Assembly: GCF_025822765.1 (NCBI RefSeq)
Contig: NZ_JACKUK010000016.1
Coordinates: 250,458 to 314,457 of the forward strand
Direction: 5' to 3'
From: Mycobacterium barrassiae
GTDB taxonomy: Bacteria; Actinomycetota; Actinomycetes; Mycobacteriales; Mycobacteriaceae
Length of the DNA stretch: 64,000 nt
Under the pieces are notes generated by a model. It had not been told where the DNA came from, ran no database searches, and saw nothing but the letters and a program-made list of their open reading frames with translations. Positions 50,346 to 59,606 of this stretch are shown here, piece after piece. Numbering within the stretch: the first letter of the stretch is position 1; the number at the start of each line of letters is the position of its first letter. A program made the position numbers and the translations under genes.

Positions 50346-52708
50346 TAGGTGACCACCCGATCTTCGTCCCGCACACCCGAGGAACGCTCCAGCCGGATGA
50401 CCACAGCCTTCGACACCGGCGTATTCGACCGCTCCGCAACATGATCGAGGGGAACCAGCGCGTTGGTCTCCGGGTAGTACGCCGCCGCGTTGCCGACGGG
50501 CGTCTCGTAGGGCACCACCATGAAGTCCTTGGCCCGCCGCTCCTGGATTTCGCCGTCGCCGCTTGGGAATTCCGATACCAGGTCGACGCGGTCGCCCTCG
50601 CGGAGCCCGAATCGGTCGATGTCCGCCTTGTTCACGAACACGACGCGACGGCCGCCCTTCACGCCGCGGTAGCGGTCGTCGAGGCCGTAGATCGTGGTGT
50701 TGTACTGGTCGTGGCTGCGCAGCGTCTGCAGGATCACCCTGCCTTCGGGGATCGGCACCCACTGCAGCGGGTTCACGGCGAAGTTGGCTTTCCCTGTGCT
50801 GGTGGGGAAGATGCGGGAATCGCGCGGGCCGTGCGGCAACTGGAAGCCGTCGGGCGCACGCACCTTGGCGTTGTAGTCGTCGCAGCCGGGGACCACGGCG
50901 GCGATGGCGTCGCGGATCTTGTCGTAGTCGTCGTTGAACGCCTCCCAGGGCACCGGGTGGTCGGGCCCGAGCAGAGTGCGCGACAGCTGGCAGATGATCG
51001 CGACCTCGCTGCGCACCTGGTCGCTGGGCGGGTGCAGGCTGCCGCGCGACAGGTGCACCATCGACATCGAATCCTCAACGGACACTCGCTGTTTGATGCC
51101 TCGCTGGAGGTCGCGGTCGGTGCGCCCGAGGGAAGGCAGGATCAACGCGGTGCGGCCGTGGACGACATGGCTGCGGTTGAGCTTCGTGGACACCTGCACG
51201 GTCAGGGAGCAGTTGCGCAATGCGGCCTCGGTGACCGCGGTGTCGGGTGTCGCGGTGGCGAAGTTGCCGCCCATGCCCATGAAGACCTTGGCCCGCCCGT
51301 CGCGCATGGCGCGGATGGCGTCGACAGTGTCGACTCCGTGTTTGCGAGGGCTGACGATGCCGAAGTGGTTGTCGAGCGCGGCGAGGAAGGCGTCGGGCAT
51401 CTTCTCCCAGATGCCCATCGTGCGGTCGCCTTGGACGTTGGAATGTCCTCGCACAGGGCACAATCCGGCGCCGGGCTTACCGATCATGCCGCGCATCAGC
51501 AGCACGTTGGTGATCTCGGAGATCATCGGCACGGCGTGGCGGTGCTGGGTGAGTCCCATGGCCCAGCATGCGATCGTGCGCTCGGAGTCGATCAGCATCT
51601 GCGCGACCTTCTCCAGTTGCGCGCGCTCGATGCCGGTCGCTTCCAGCACGGTGTCGAGGTCGACGGCGCGTGTTTGAGCTTCGTACTCTTCGAAGTTCGC
51701 GCAGTACTTGGCGATGAAGTCGCGGTCGACGATTTGGACTCCCGGACCGGCCTTGTCCTGGGCCTCCAGCAACAGCCGGCCGAGTCCGGCGAACAGCGCC
51801 ATGTCGCCGCCGAGGCGGATCTGGACGAACTCGTCGGCGATCGGGATGCCGTGGCCGACGACACCGTGCACCTTCTGGGGGTCCTTGAATCGGATCAGCC
51901 CCGCCTCGGGCAGCGGGTTGACGGCAATGATCTTGGCGCCGTTCTCCTTTGCCTTCTCGAGCACCGAAAGCATGCGGGGATGGTTGGTGCCGGGATTCTG
52001 ACCGGCGATGATGATGAGGTCGGCGTTGGAGACGTCCTCGACGGTGACCGAACCCTTGCCGACGCCGATCGCTTCGATCAACGCGGCGCCGGAGGACTCG
52101 TGGCACATGTTGGAACAGTCGGGCAGGTTGTTCGTGCCGAAGCTGCGGACCATCAGCTGGTAGAGGAACGCCGCCTCGTTGCTGGTGCGTCCGGAGGTGT
52201 AGAAGATGGCCTCGTTGGGGTTGTCGAGGGCTCGTAGCTCGTCGGCGATCAGACGGTAGGCGTCGTCCCAGTCGATCGGCCGGTAGTGGTCGTCACCGGG
52301 ACGGAGCACCATCGGGTGGGTGAGCCGTCCTTGCTGGGACAGCCAGTACTCGGGTCGGCCGTCGAGGTCGGCGATGGAATGCCGCGCGAAGAAATCGGGA
52401 GTGACGACGCGCTTGGTCGCTTCCTCGGCGACTGCCTTGGCGCCGTTCTCGCAGAACTCGGCGAACTTGCGGCCACCGTGTTCCTCGGGCCATGCGCAGC
52501 CGGGGCAGTCGAACCCGTGGCGTTGATTGAGCCGCAAGAGTGATGCGCCGGTCCGCCACGCTCCCATGGATTTGAGCCCGCGTTGCAGCGACACCAGCAC
52601 GGCCTTGACCCCGGCAGCCTCGCGCTCGGGGCCGGTCGTGACGACCGCATGCTCGTCGTAGCTTGCATCGAAATCGCGGGTGACGTCGCGTCGTCTGCCT
52701 AACTGCAT
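50345..52708 (-). CDS. FdhF/YdeP-type molybdopterin oxidoreductase
   Basis: 787 aa. N-terminal iron-sulfur type Cys pair in [12 protein letters not shown], then molybdopterin-binding blocks ([30 protein letters not shown] with a candidate Mo-ligand Cys/Ser, [16 protein letters not shown]) and the C-terminal MopB domain ([23 protein letters not shown]). It belongs to the YdeP/FdhF-like branch of DMSO reductase enzymes (Rv2900c-like); the substrate is unknown, formate being only the annotation tradition. No beta or gamma redox subunits nearby, so electrons must go elsewhere. Confidence 0.9.
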   Translation of the reverse strand: MQLGRRRDVTRDFDASYDEHAVVTTGPEREAAGVKAVLVSLQRGLKSMGAWRTGASLLRLNQRHGFDCPGCAWPEEHGGRKFAEFCENGAKAVAEEATKRVVTPDFFARHSIADLDGRPEYWLSQQGRLTHPMVLRPGDDHYRPIDWDDAYRLIADELRALDNPNEAIFYTSGRTSNEAAFLYQLMVRSFGTNNLPDCSNMCHESSGAALIEAIGVGKGSVTVEDVSNADLIIIAGQNPGTNHPRMLSVLEKAKENGAKIIAVNPLPEAGLIRFKDPQKVHGVVGHGIPIADEFVQIRLGGDMALFAGLGRLLLEAQDKAGPGVQIVDRDFIAKYCANFEEYEAQTRAVDLDTVLEATGIERAQLEKVAQMLIDSERTIACWAMGLTQHRHAVPMISEITNVLLMRGMIGKPGAGLCPVRGHSNVQGDRTMGIWEKMPDAFLAALDNHFGIVSPRKHGVDTVDAIRAMRDGRAKVFMGMGGNFATATPDTAVTEAALRNCSLTVQVSTKLNRSHVVHGRTALILPSLGRTDRDLQRGIKQRVSVEDSMSMVHLSRGSLHPPSDQVRSEVAIICQLSRTLLGPDHPVPWEAFNDDYDKIRDAIAAVVPGCDDYNAKVRAPDGFQLPHGPRDSRIFPTSTGKANFAVNPLQWVPIPEGRVILQTLRSHDQYNTTIYGLDDRYRGVKGGRRVVFVNKADIDRFGLREGDRVDLVSEFPSGDGEIQERRAKDFMVVPYETPVGNAAAYYPETNALVPLDHVAERSNTPVSKAVVIRLERSSGVRDEDRVVT

Positions 52709-52824
52709 ATGCCCAGCCTAGGTCGTCGTTGAACCGAGACGTCGGCGGTTGCTTCGCCGACACCACAGGTCTACCCGAGCAGTGCTGCGGGCATGCGATG
52801 CGACTTCCGTGTCGGTTGGCTTCG

Positions 52825-53328
52825 CTACCAGTCGATGAGTGCAGGGAGGTCGCGGAGCTTCGGATCGGGCGGTGGTTCGTGACCTTCGTCGGCCGACTCT
52901 CGGCCGTACTGGTCGGGGATTGTGCCCCAACCGAAGTAGACCAATGGTTGGCGCGGCGTGCCGCCGAGCTCTGTCGACGGATCGATGGGTTGGTCGCCGA
53001 CCGTGCAGAGATGTGTCCAGCCGTCGCCGAAATCAAACTCGAAAGCGAAACGGTCGCCTGCGGCGATAGTGCTCAGCTTGGTGGCGTGTGCGTCGAGCAT
53101 GTCATCGGCATCGTCCAACTCGGGCAGGCCGATCAGCCGGCCGTCGGCCGTGGTGAATTGATAGAGGTGCGACAGGTCCCACCGAGCGAAAGTGGTATTG
53201 ATCGCGTCAGCGAGCTGCGCGAACGTGTGCGAGCTCGATACTGCAAGCATTCGTCCAGGTCGTGGCCACAAGTACTCGCCGCGTCCGCCGACGAGATCAA
53301 CACGGATCGACCACCATGTGCGGGCCAT
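52825..53328 (-). CDS. Plasmid pRiA4b ORF-3-like / IS1096 TnpR-family protein
   Basis: 167 aa from ATG 53328. Pattern: IRVDLVGGRG, SSSHTFAQLADAINTTFARWDLSHLYQF, RFAFEFDFGDGWTHLCTV and a C-terminal GWGTIPDQYG. This is the pRiA4b ORF-3 domain, found alone in many bacteria and as a passenger in some insertion elements. No transposase is next to it. Function unknown. Confidence 0.75.
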   Translation of the reverse strand: MARTWWSIRVDLVGGRGEYLWPRPGRMLAVSSSHTFAQLADAINTTFARWDLSHLYQFTTADGRLIGLPELDDADDMLDAHATKLSTIAAGDRFAFEFDFGDGWTHLCTVGDQPIDPSTELGGTPRQPLVYFGWGTIPDQYGRESADEGHEPPPDPKLRDLPALIDW

Positions 53329-53362
53329 GGTCCAGATCCAAGCACGCGACGCGGAGCGCTCT

Positions 53363-54754
53363 CTATGGTCCGCGTTCGGGATTTTCATTTGGCTCTTCTG
53401 GTGGGCGGAGGAGGAGTTCGGGGCGGTGGTAGTAGTTGATGCGGGTTTGGCCGGTGTCCAGGTCGGGTGGAGGGATCCATTCGACCTCGCCGCGGTCGTT
53501 GATGGTGTTGGTCCAGCCGCCGTCTTTGTCGACGAGGCGGTTGTCGGGCCCGCAGGCCAGCGCGAGGTCGTTGACGTTGGTGTTGCCGCCGTCGGCCCAG
53601 TCGGCGCGGGCGTGGTGGACCTGGGTGCCGTAGGCGGGCACGGGGCAGCAGGGTTTGGTGCAGCCGCCGTCGCGGCCGATGAGCATGATCCGCTGCGCGG
53701 CGGTGGCCGTGCGCTTGGCGCGAAACAGGTCGAGGGCTTGGCCGGTGGCGCCGTCGAAGATCGCGAGCCAGTGGTTGGCTCGCCCGGCGAGGCGAATCAG
53801 GTCGGTGATCGGCAGGGTGGTGCCGCCGCCGGTGGTGCCCACCCCGGCGCGGGACTCGAGGTCTTGCAGGGTGGTGCGGATGATGATGGTGGCCGGCAGC
53901 CCATTGTGTTGGCCGAGGTCGCCGGATTCCATCAGGTGGCGGCCCAGCGCGACGAGGGCGTCATGGCGGCGTTGGGCCAAGGTGCGGTGATCGGTGTCGA
54001 TCTGCTCTTGAGTCGGGGTGCCGGTCAGACACGGGCTTTCATCGTCGGGATTGCACATGCCCGGTGCCGACCATTTGGCCAGGATGGGTTCGTAGATGGC
54101 CCACCCCTCTGGGGTGAAGGTGCCTTGGAAGGAGATGGTGCCGTCGCGGTGTTGGGGGCCGATGGTGAAGCCGCGTTTGCGGGCGCGTTCGGTGTCGTCG
54201 GGTTCGGGGCCGTCCTGGTCGAGCAGGAACAGCAGTTTGTCGGCGACCTTCTTCAGTTCGGTGGGCCCGACGCCGGTGGCGGTGGCTACGAGCTGGTGTT
54301 CGATCTGCTCGCGGGTGGTGGTGTCGACGAAAGAGGGTAGGTGGTGCATGGCGTCGCGAATCTTGTCCACGTGCTCGCCGTTGATGCGCCCGGCGGCTTG
54401 GGCGGCGGCGGTGGCCGGCAGCACCGGCGCCAACGGTTGACCGGTCAAGGCTTGTCTGGGTCCGAGCTCAACGGCGGCGTTCAGGCGGCGCCCGGCCTCG
54501 GTGGTGGTGATGCGCCACCGGATCGCCAGTACCTCTTTCCACGACTTGGCGCCGAGTTCTTTGGGGGTGGTTTCCGCTTGTAGCCGGGCCAGGGCGCGAT
54601 GCCATTGGGTGGGTAGTTGGCAGTTCAGGGTTTCCAGCTCGTCGAGCACCGCGAGCAGTTCGCGATGGGTCAGGGAATCCAGGTCGCAGGCGGCCAGTGA
54701 GTCGTGGGCGGTGCGCAGCGCGGTCAGGGCTACCTGCACCGGCGTCGCCAACAT
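53363..54754 (-). CDS. 13E12-type DUF222/HNH endonuclease-like protein
   Basis: 463 aa from ATG 54754 (ATG 54769 lies in the LexA box and is less likely). N-terminal ~300 residues are DUF222 (ELETLNCQLPTQWHRALARL, DTDHRTLAQRRHDALVALGRHLMES); the C-terminal part is an HNH region with PAYGTQVHHARADWADGGNTNVND. In the final part GPDNRLVDKDGG the usual last His is Asn, an HNN variant. These are multicopy genes in mycobacteria, linked to the REP13E12 repeats, and several are LexA-controlled. Sequence after the HNH is Pro/Glu-rich. Confidence 0.88.
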   Translation of the reverse strand: MLATPVQVALTALRTAHDSLAACDLDSLTHRELLAVLDELETLNCQLPTQWHRALARLQAETTPKELGAKSWKEVLAIRWRITTTEAGRRLNAAVELGPRQALTGQPLAPVLPATAAAQAAGRINGEHVDKIRDAMHHLPSFVDTTTREQIEHQLVATATGVGPTELKKVADKLLFLLDQDGPEPDDTERARKRGFTIGPQHRDGTISFQGTFTPEGWAIYEPILAKWSAPGMCNPDDESPCLTGTPTQEQIDTDHRTLAQRRHDALVALGRHLMESGDLGQHNGLPATIIIRTTLQDLESRAGVGTTGGGTTLPITDLIRLAGRANHWLAIFDGATGQALDLFRAKRTATAAQRIMLIGRDGGCTKPCCPVPAYGTQVHHARADWADGGNTNVNDLALACGPDNRLVDKDGGWTNTINDRGEVEWIPPPDLDTGQTRINYYHRPELLLRPPEEPNENPERGP

Positions 54755-54757
54755 AAT

Positions 54758-54773
54758 TCGAACATACATTCGA
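54758..54773. promoter_or_regulatory. LexA (SOS) box upstream of the 13E12-type gene
   Basis: TCGAACATACATTCGA matches the mycobacterial SOS box TCGAAC-N4-GTTCGA at 11 of 12 fixed positions. It ends 4 bp before ATG 54754 on the minus strand, where LexA would block the promoter or start. Confidence 0.85.
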
Positions 54774-55143
54774 CTACCGACAGGCCAGCCCGGGAATGTG
54801 ACCACTGGAACCCAAGTGACACAACGGATTCAAGTGAACTGAGTAGCCACCCGCCGGGCGACTTTGTCGCTCAGGTTGGCACATAGATATGTCTCAGGAC
54901 ATGGACCTATGTGTAAGCGATGTCCCGAGACACCAGGATCGGCACATTGATATTGCGCGGCGGCCGAGTGGAACCGCCGAGAGGTGTCGAGACTCGTGGA
55001 CCACATTGGCGTCCCGAGACGCTGTGGATCGAGCAAACGCATTCTGTCGTTGACGGGCGCGTAACAATCCTGGAACGCGAGGTTCCTACTGTTGGCCGGT
55101 CATCGTCCGCAAAGGGTGCGGACTCGCGGCGATAGGAACTTCA
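54774..55143. other. Gene-free region with nested direct and inverted repeats
   Basis: 370 bp between the 13E12-type gene and the glutamine synthetase. No gene was found. It carries the repeat cluster at 54878-54953 and the promoter of glnA; a remnant of a mobile element end is possible. Confidence 0.7.
54878..54953. repeat. Interleaved direct and inverted repeats
   Basis: Direct repeat GGCACATAGATAT (54878-54890) and GGCACATTGATAT (54941-54953), 12/13 identical. Inside: GTCTCAGGACAT (54891-54902) pairs with ATGTCCCGAGAC (54920-54931), 11/12, and CACATAG (54880-54886) pairs with CTATGTG (54907-54913). The two pairings interleave, as in a pseudoknot or a multi-site binding region. Confidence 0.8.
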
Positions 55144-57318
55144 TTGAGCGGAAATGCAGTGCGGCTGCAGGCGATCGTCAACGTCGAGGCCTACGAGCCG
55201 CCGGCGGTGAGCTTCGACCCCGGCGAGGAGCCGGGCGAGATCTTCGGATCGAACGTGTTCACCAAGGCCGAGATGCAGACGCGGCTGCCCAAGTCGGTCT
55301 ACAAGTCGGTCATCGCCACGATCGAGAAGGGCGTCAAGCTGGACCCCGCAGTCGCCGACACGGTCGCCGTCGCCATGAAGGACTGGGCGCTGGAGAAGGG
55401 CGCCACGCACTACGCGCACGTCTTCTATCCCATGACCGGGTTGACCGCCGAGAAGCACGACAGCTTCCTCGAACCGATCTCTGACGGGCAGACACTGGCC
55501 GAATTCGCAGGCAAGACCCTGATTCAGGGTGAGCCCGACGCGTCAAGCTTCCCGTCCGGCGGCCTCCGCAGCACCTTCGAGGCACGCGGCTACACCGGGT
55601 GGGACGTCACCAGCCCCGCCTACATCCTGGAGAACCCGAACGGCAACACGCTGTGCATCCCCACGGTGTTCGTGTCGATGACCGGTGAGGCTCTCGACTT
55701 CAAGACGCCGCTGCTGCGCAGCCAGCAGGCGATGGGCACGCACGCCGCGCGGATTCTGAAGCTATTCGGCCACACCGACTTTGAAAACGTCGTCTCATTC
55801 TGCGGCCCCGAGCAGGAGTACTTCCTGGTCGACCGGCACTTCTTCCTCGCCCGCCCGGACCTGATCAATGCCGGCCGCACCTTGTTCGGCGCCAAGCCGC
55901 CCAAGGGCCAGGAGTTCGACGACCATTACTTTGGTGCAGTGCCTGAGCGGGTGCTGGGCTTCATGATGGATACCGAGCGGGAGCTGTTCAAACTCGGCAT
56001 CCCGGCCAAGACTCGGCACAACGAGGTCGCGCCCGCGCAGTTCGAGGTCGCGCCGATGTTCGAGCGCGCCAACATCGCCTCCGATCACCAGCAGCTGCTG
56101 ATGACGGTGTTCAAGACGATCGCTCACAAGCACGGCATGGAGTGCCTGTTCCACGAGAAACCGTTCGCCGGAGTCAACGGTTCGGGTAAGCACGTCAACT
56201 TCTCGGTGGGTAACTCCCAGTTCGGCAGCCTGCTGGTGCCCGGTGACACCCCGCACGAGAACGCGCAGTTCCTGGTCTTCTGCGCGGCGGTGATCCGGGC
56301 GGTGCACAAGTTCGGCGGCCTGCTACGGGTTTCGGTGGCCTCGGCCACCAACGATCACCGGTTGGGTGCCAATGAGGCTCCGCCGGCAATCATCTCGATC
56401 TTCCTCGGCGAGCAGCTCGCCGACGTCTTCGAGCAGATCGCCAAGGGGGCCGCGACCTCCTCGAAGGGCAAGGGCGTCATGCACATCGGCGTCGACACCC
56501 TGCCGGCGCTGCCCACGGACCCCGGTGACCGCAACCGCACCAGCCCGTTTGCGTTCACTGGCAACCGGTTCGAGTTCCGCGCGCCGGGCTCGGGTCAGAC
56601 GGTCGCGGTGCCGATGATCATCATCAACACGATCATGGCCGACTCGCTGGACTACATGGCGACCCTGCTGGAGAAGGCCGTCGCTGACGGCGAGGACTTC
56701 GACTCGGCGGTGCAGAAGCTGCTGACCGACATCATCACCGAGCACGGCGCGGTGGTGTTCAACGGCGACGGCTACTCGGAGAACTGGCAGATCGAAGCGG
56801 CCGCGCGTGGTCTGCCCAACCTGAAGACCACGCCGGATGCGATCCCCGAGCTGATCAAGCCGGAGTCCATCGCGCTTTTCGAGAAGTACGGGGTTTTCAA
56901 CGAGCGCGAGCTCTACAGCCGCTACGAGGTGCGGCTCGAGCAGTACGTGCTGACCATCGCGGTGGAGGCCAAGCTGGCCCTGGAGATCGGTTCGACCGTG
57001 ATCCTGCCGGCCGCGATCCGGTACCAGACCGAACTCGCCCAGAACGTCGCGGCCTTGAAGGCGGCCGGCGTCGAGGCGGACACCACGCTACTGGAAAGAG
57101 TCTCTGCGCCGATCGCCGATCTAACCAAGGCGCTGAGCGATCTCAAGGCCGCGATGGGCACACACGTCGACGGGGCAGTCGAGGAGGCGCTGCACTACCG
57201 CGACACCATCCTGTCGGCGATGGCCACGGTGCGGGAGGCCGCCGACACGCTGGAAGGCGTTGTGGCCGACGATCTTTGGCCGCTACCCACCTATCAGGAA
57301 ATGCTCTACATCCTCTGA
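55144..57318 (+). CDS. Glutamine synthetase type III
   Basis: 724 aa, the size of GSIII (GlnN), much longer than GSI. Key blocks: [28 protein letters not shown] (metal-binding Glu), [31 protein letters not shown] and [20 protein letters not shown]. It joins ammonia to glutamate using ATP in the cytosol. GSIII is not the main mycobacterial enzyme (GlnA1 is GSI), so this is an accessory activity. TTG 55144 is the start, with ATAGGAA before it. It is the last chromosomal gene before the integrated element. Confidence 0.93.
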   Translation: MSGNAVRLQAIVNVEAYEPPAVSFDPGEEPGEIFGSNVFTKAEMQTRLPKSVYKSVIATIEKGVKLDPAVADTVAVAMKDWALEKGATHYAHVFYPMTGLTAEKHDSFLEPISDGQTLAEFAGKTLIQGEPDASSFPSGGLRSTFEARGYTGWDVTSPAYILENPNGNTLCIPTVFVSMTGEALDFKTPLLRSQQAMGTHAARILKLFGHTDFENVVSFCGPEQEYFLVDRHFFLARPDLINAGRTLFGAKPPKGQEFDDHYFGAVPERVLGFMMDTERELFKLGIPAKTRHNEVAPAQFEVAPMFERANIASDHQQLLMTVFKTIAHKHGMECLFHEKPFAGVNGSGKHVNFSVGNSQFGSLLVPGDTPHENAQFLVFCAAVIRAVHKFGGLLRVSVASATNDHRLGANEAPPAIISIFLGEQLADVFEQIAKGAATSSKGKGVMHIGVDTLPALPTDPGDRNRTSPFAFTGNRFEFRAPGSGQTVAVPMIIINTIMADSLDYMATLLEKAVADGEDFDSAVQKLLTDIITEHGAVVFNGDGYSENWQIEAAARGLPNLKTTPDAIPELIKPESIALFEKYGVFNERELYSRYEVRLEQYVLTIAVEAKLALEIGSTVILPAAIRYQTELAQNVAALKAAGVEADTTLLERVSAPIADLTKALSDLKAAMGTHVDGAVEEALHYRDTILSAMATVREAADTLEGVVADDLWPLPTYQEMLYIL

Positions 57319-57338
57319 GTTAGCAGTTCAGCGGGCAT

Positions 57339-57979
57339 TTACTGCGCATCGGGCCGCACTCGGGCCGCAGTAAGTGCCTCGCTCAACATCTGGGCCGCAG
57401 CACTGCGGGTACGGTCCTCAGCCTTCGGCCACAGATGCGCGAGTACGTGTTTAGCGTCAACGACGCTGACCCGTGGCGCATTGCCCGTTGCACAGTCACC
57501 ACGTCGCACCCGGCAGCGATGAGACCCGATGCGTAGAAGTGCCGCAGGTCATGCAGTTTGAAACTCACCTTGGCTTTGGTGCGTGTTTTGTTCCACAGGT
57601 ACCACGCTGAGTTCTGATGAAGCGGGTTCTCGCCGTCGCCGGGGAACATCCAACGGTCGGGATCATCGCCGGGTATGTGAAGGCGCACATGCTCAGACAG
57701 AATTGTTACTAGTTCTTCTGGAATGTAGACGGTGCGTTCACTGCCGTACTTGGGTGGCCGGATATCCACGCCACCACCGTTCACCAACTGGGCCTGTCGC
57801 TGAACATGTACCTCGCGGCGCATAAAGTCAATGTCCGAAACCTTAAGTCCCGCAGCTTCTCCCAGACGCAGGCCACCAAACGCGCACAGCGCCACAAACG
57901 CGGTGAAACCTTCTGGCGCATGGTGCAGAGCATCGCCAACCTGAGCAGTAGTCGGAATGACATTGCCGGTCTGGTCTAT
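57339..57979 (-). pseudogene. Tyrosine recombinase (phage integrase), truncated and frameshifted
   Basis: Catalytic half of a phage integrase. In order: FGGLRLGEAAGL (Arg I), PPKYGSERTVYIP (Lys), HDLRHFYASGL (HxxR), GSASLTLNTYSRI (Tyr). Just after the Tyr an extra CG shifts the frame: without it the sequence continues as HLWPKAEDRTRSAAAQML to a TAA at 57339-57341, the normal integrase end; with it the frame closes at 57383. The N-terminal arm- and core-binding domains are missing; upstream sequence still reads PTTAQVGDALHHAPEGFTAF before it meets capsid sequence of opposite orientation at about 57980. Inactive in integration as it stands. Confidence 0.8.
57351..57378. repeat. Left direct repeat, candidate att site
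   Basis: GGGCCGCACTCGGGCCGCAG plus TAAGTGCC. Matches the right copy at 24 of 28 positions. It falls within the 3' end of the original integrase frame, as many attP/attL sites do. No tRNA is involved. Confidence 0.6.
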
Positions 57980-58123
57980 ATCGTTCAGCGCACCGGTACC
58001 ACGGTCGTCAAGAGCGCTGACGCGGCGTTCGACTATGACGCTGTGCAGGTTCGTGCGACTGCCCGTGTTTCGTTCGGTTTCGCCAACCCTGCTGGCGTGG
58101 TTCGTCTATACGACGCGGCTTAG
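57980..58123 (+). pseudogene. C-terminal fragment of a phage major-capsid-like protein
   Basis: 48 aa reading IVQRTGTTVVKSADAAFDYD and then RATARVSFGFANPAGVVRLYD to TAG at 58121. The end pattern (strand, R-A-x-x-R-V-x-F, N/D-P-A-A/G-V-V) is that of HK97-fold major capsid proteins. The rest of the gene is gone: upstream in the same frame the sequence becomes antisense to the integrase. A connector-like gene follows 2 bp later, the usual order in phage head modules. Confidence 0.6.
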
Positions 58124-58125
58124 TC

Positions 58126-58452
58126 ATGGCAGCACTACCCACCGCTGCCGACCTCACAACCTTGGTGGCACCGCGCCTTCAGATTGAACCCGTCAGGGCA
58201 GCAGCGGAATTGGAATTGATTGCCGCTCTGGCCAAGGGCTACACTCGCGGGAACGGGTTTTACGACGACGGAACGGTCGAAGCTGATCTTCGGGCCGTGA
58301 TCCTCTCCGCGACGGCTAGGTTTCATCACAACCCCTCCCAGATCCGGCATTCGGTGACAAAAGGTCCACAATCAGCCAGCTTTGATAGTTGGAATGGCTG
58401 GTCTCTGTCGGAACTGTTTGTGCTCAACAGATACCGCGTTCGCGCTAGGTAA
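58126..58452 (+). CDS. Phage head-tail connector/gp6-like protein
   Basis: 108 aa. Begins MAALPTAADLTTLVAPRLQIEP, then an all-helical part (AAAELELIAALAKGYTRGNGF) and a Trp-containing end (SFDSWNGWSLSELFVLNRYRVR). Length, helical content and place directly after the capsid fragment fit a head-tail adaptor. It appears intact but without a head module it has no evident role. Lower codon bias toward GC than the core genes. Confidence 0.6.
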   Translation: MAALPTAADLTTLVAPRLQIEPVRAAAELELIAALAKGYTRGNGFYDDGTVEADLRAVILSATARFHHNPSQIRHSVTKGPQSASFDSWNGWSLSELFVLNRYRVRAR

Positions 58453-58590
58453 GCAATGCGCCGCTGGGGCTCGGGAAGTCCACCAGTGTGCGCAGGGGTG
58501 GTTTTCTCGGAAGGAAATACCACCCCAACACGGACCCTCATTCGTTACTGCGCAACCAGACGAGTGGGGGTCTGCTCTATCGTCTGGCGA

Positions 58591-59490
58591 TCATCCCTCA
58601 GCCACTTCGCTGGTCCGGCCCTTTGTGAGATCGGCTATCCGCTCCGCCGACGGCAAAATCTCGTCTGGTACATCTGAAATGATATGCGTCAGTACCATTT
58701 CGGCTTGTCGCAACGAATTCATCACGCACTCGGTATAACTCACCGTGGCCACGTGTCGCTTCGCTCGTCCCCGCGCACCCGCCTCACAGTAATTCGCTAT
58801 CGCAGCGAATCCAACCTGCGATGAGATTACGTTGCGGAAGTCGTCTCCAGGGGCCCTCAAAGGGTTTTCGTTGGGATACGCATCGATGAAGTCGACGCCA
58901 ACGTTGTTGGAGTAATCCCATAGCCCGTGAGCCCCCAGCACCGTCAACGGCATCGGGATTTCGCGATCCATCATTTCAACCACGGTAAGGATCAACTTTG
59001 TCCGTGGAAATGAGAGTCCATGGTCAGGCAAGGGCAGCCTAGTCGTTACAGCGGGTGGCGGGTTGGCGTCGAAGGCCTCGATAGTGCGGAAGGCCTCTTC
59101 GAGGACATCACGTAGTGCTGGCAGCGTGTGTGGTTTCGGGAAGTGGTCGTAACCGAAAGCTTTGGGGTCAGCCTTGCGAACTTCGGCTGACACCATCGAA
59201 AGCAAATCGTTCGCCATGTCGATGAAACCCGAAAACAGCCCGTGCACAAAAATTAACAACGGTTCTGTGCGGCTTTCGGCCTCCTCCCGCGAACGGATCG
59301 TCTCGAAGCGGGACACCAGCAAGTTGCTGAGCACAAGACCGGGCCCCAGCAGTGCAAGTGTCGCCAACACGTTGAGCCAAAAATTGTGGAAGTCGACTGA
59401 CGAGCCACGCCAGATCGCTGCGGCACTGTAAGAACACCGCCGGTAGTCAGACTCAAAGGGAGGAAGTCTTTGCGGCGAGCTGCAATCCAC
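58591..59490 (-). CDS. Membrane-anchored protein of unknown function (element cargo, possible frameshift)
   Basis: 299 aa from GTG 59490. One TM helix near the N-terminus (FHNFWLNVLATLALLGPGLVLSNLLV) and a cytosolic alpha/beta domain containing LLIFVHGLFSGFIDMANDLL, PLTVLGAHGLWDYSNN and EVRKADPKAFGYDH. A better start seems to lie in another frame at ATG 59516, with an RBS-like GAGGGAA and residues MSVGSKITKWIAARRKDF, needing a shift near 59430. So the gene may be broken or the sequence may hold an error. It is divergent from the Abi-alpha-like gene. No family was recognised. Confidence 0.6.
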   Translation of the reverse strand: MDCSSPQRLPPFESDYRRCSYSAAAIWRGSSVDFHNFWLNVLATLALLGPGLVLSNLLVSRFETIRSREEAESRTEPLLIFVHGLFSGFIDMANDLLSMVSAEVRKADPKAFGYDHFPKPHTLPALRDVLEEAFRTIEAFDANPPPAVTTRLPLPDHGLSFPRTKLILTVVEMMDREIPMPLTVLGAHGLWDYSNNVGVDFIDAYPNENPLRAPGDDFRNVISSQVGFAAIANYCEAGARGRAKRHVATVSYTECVMNSLRQAEMVLTHIISDVPDEILPSAERIADLTKGRTSEVAEG

Positions 59491-59606
59491 TTAGTGATCT
59501 TGCTGCCTACGGACATAGCGATCAGTTTCCCTCATTCGCCCAATGGCAACGCCCCCGCCCTCGCGCATCGTCCCGGTCCGCTCAGGGCCGAAGTAGCGTG
59601 TAGCGC

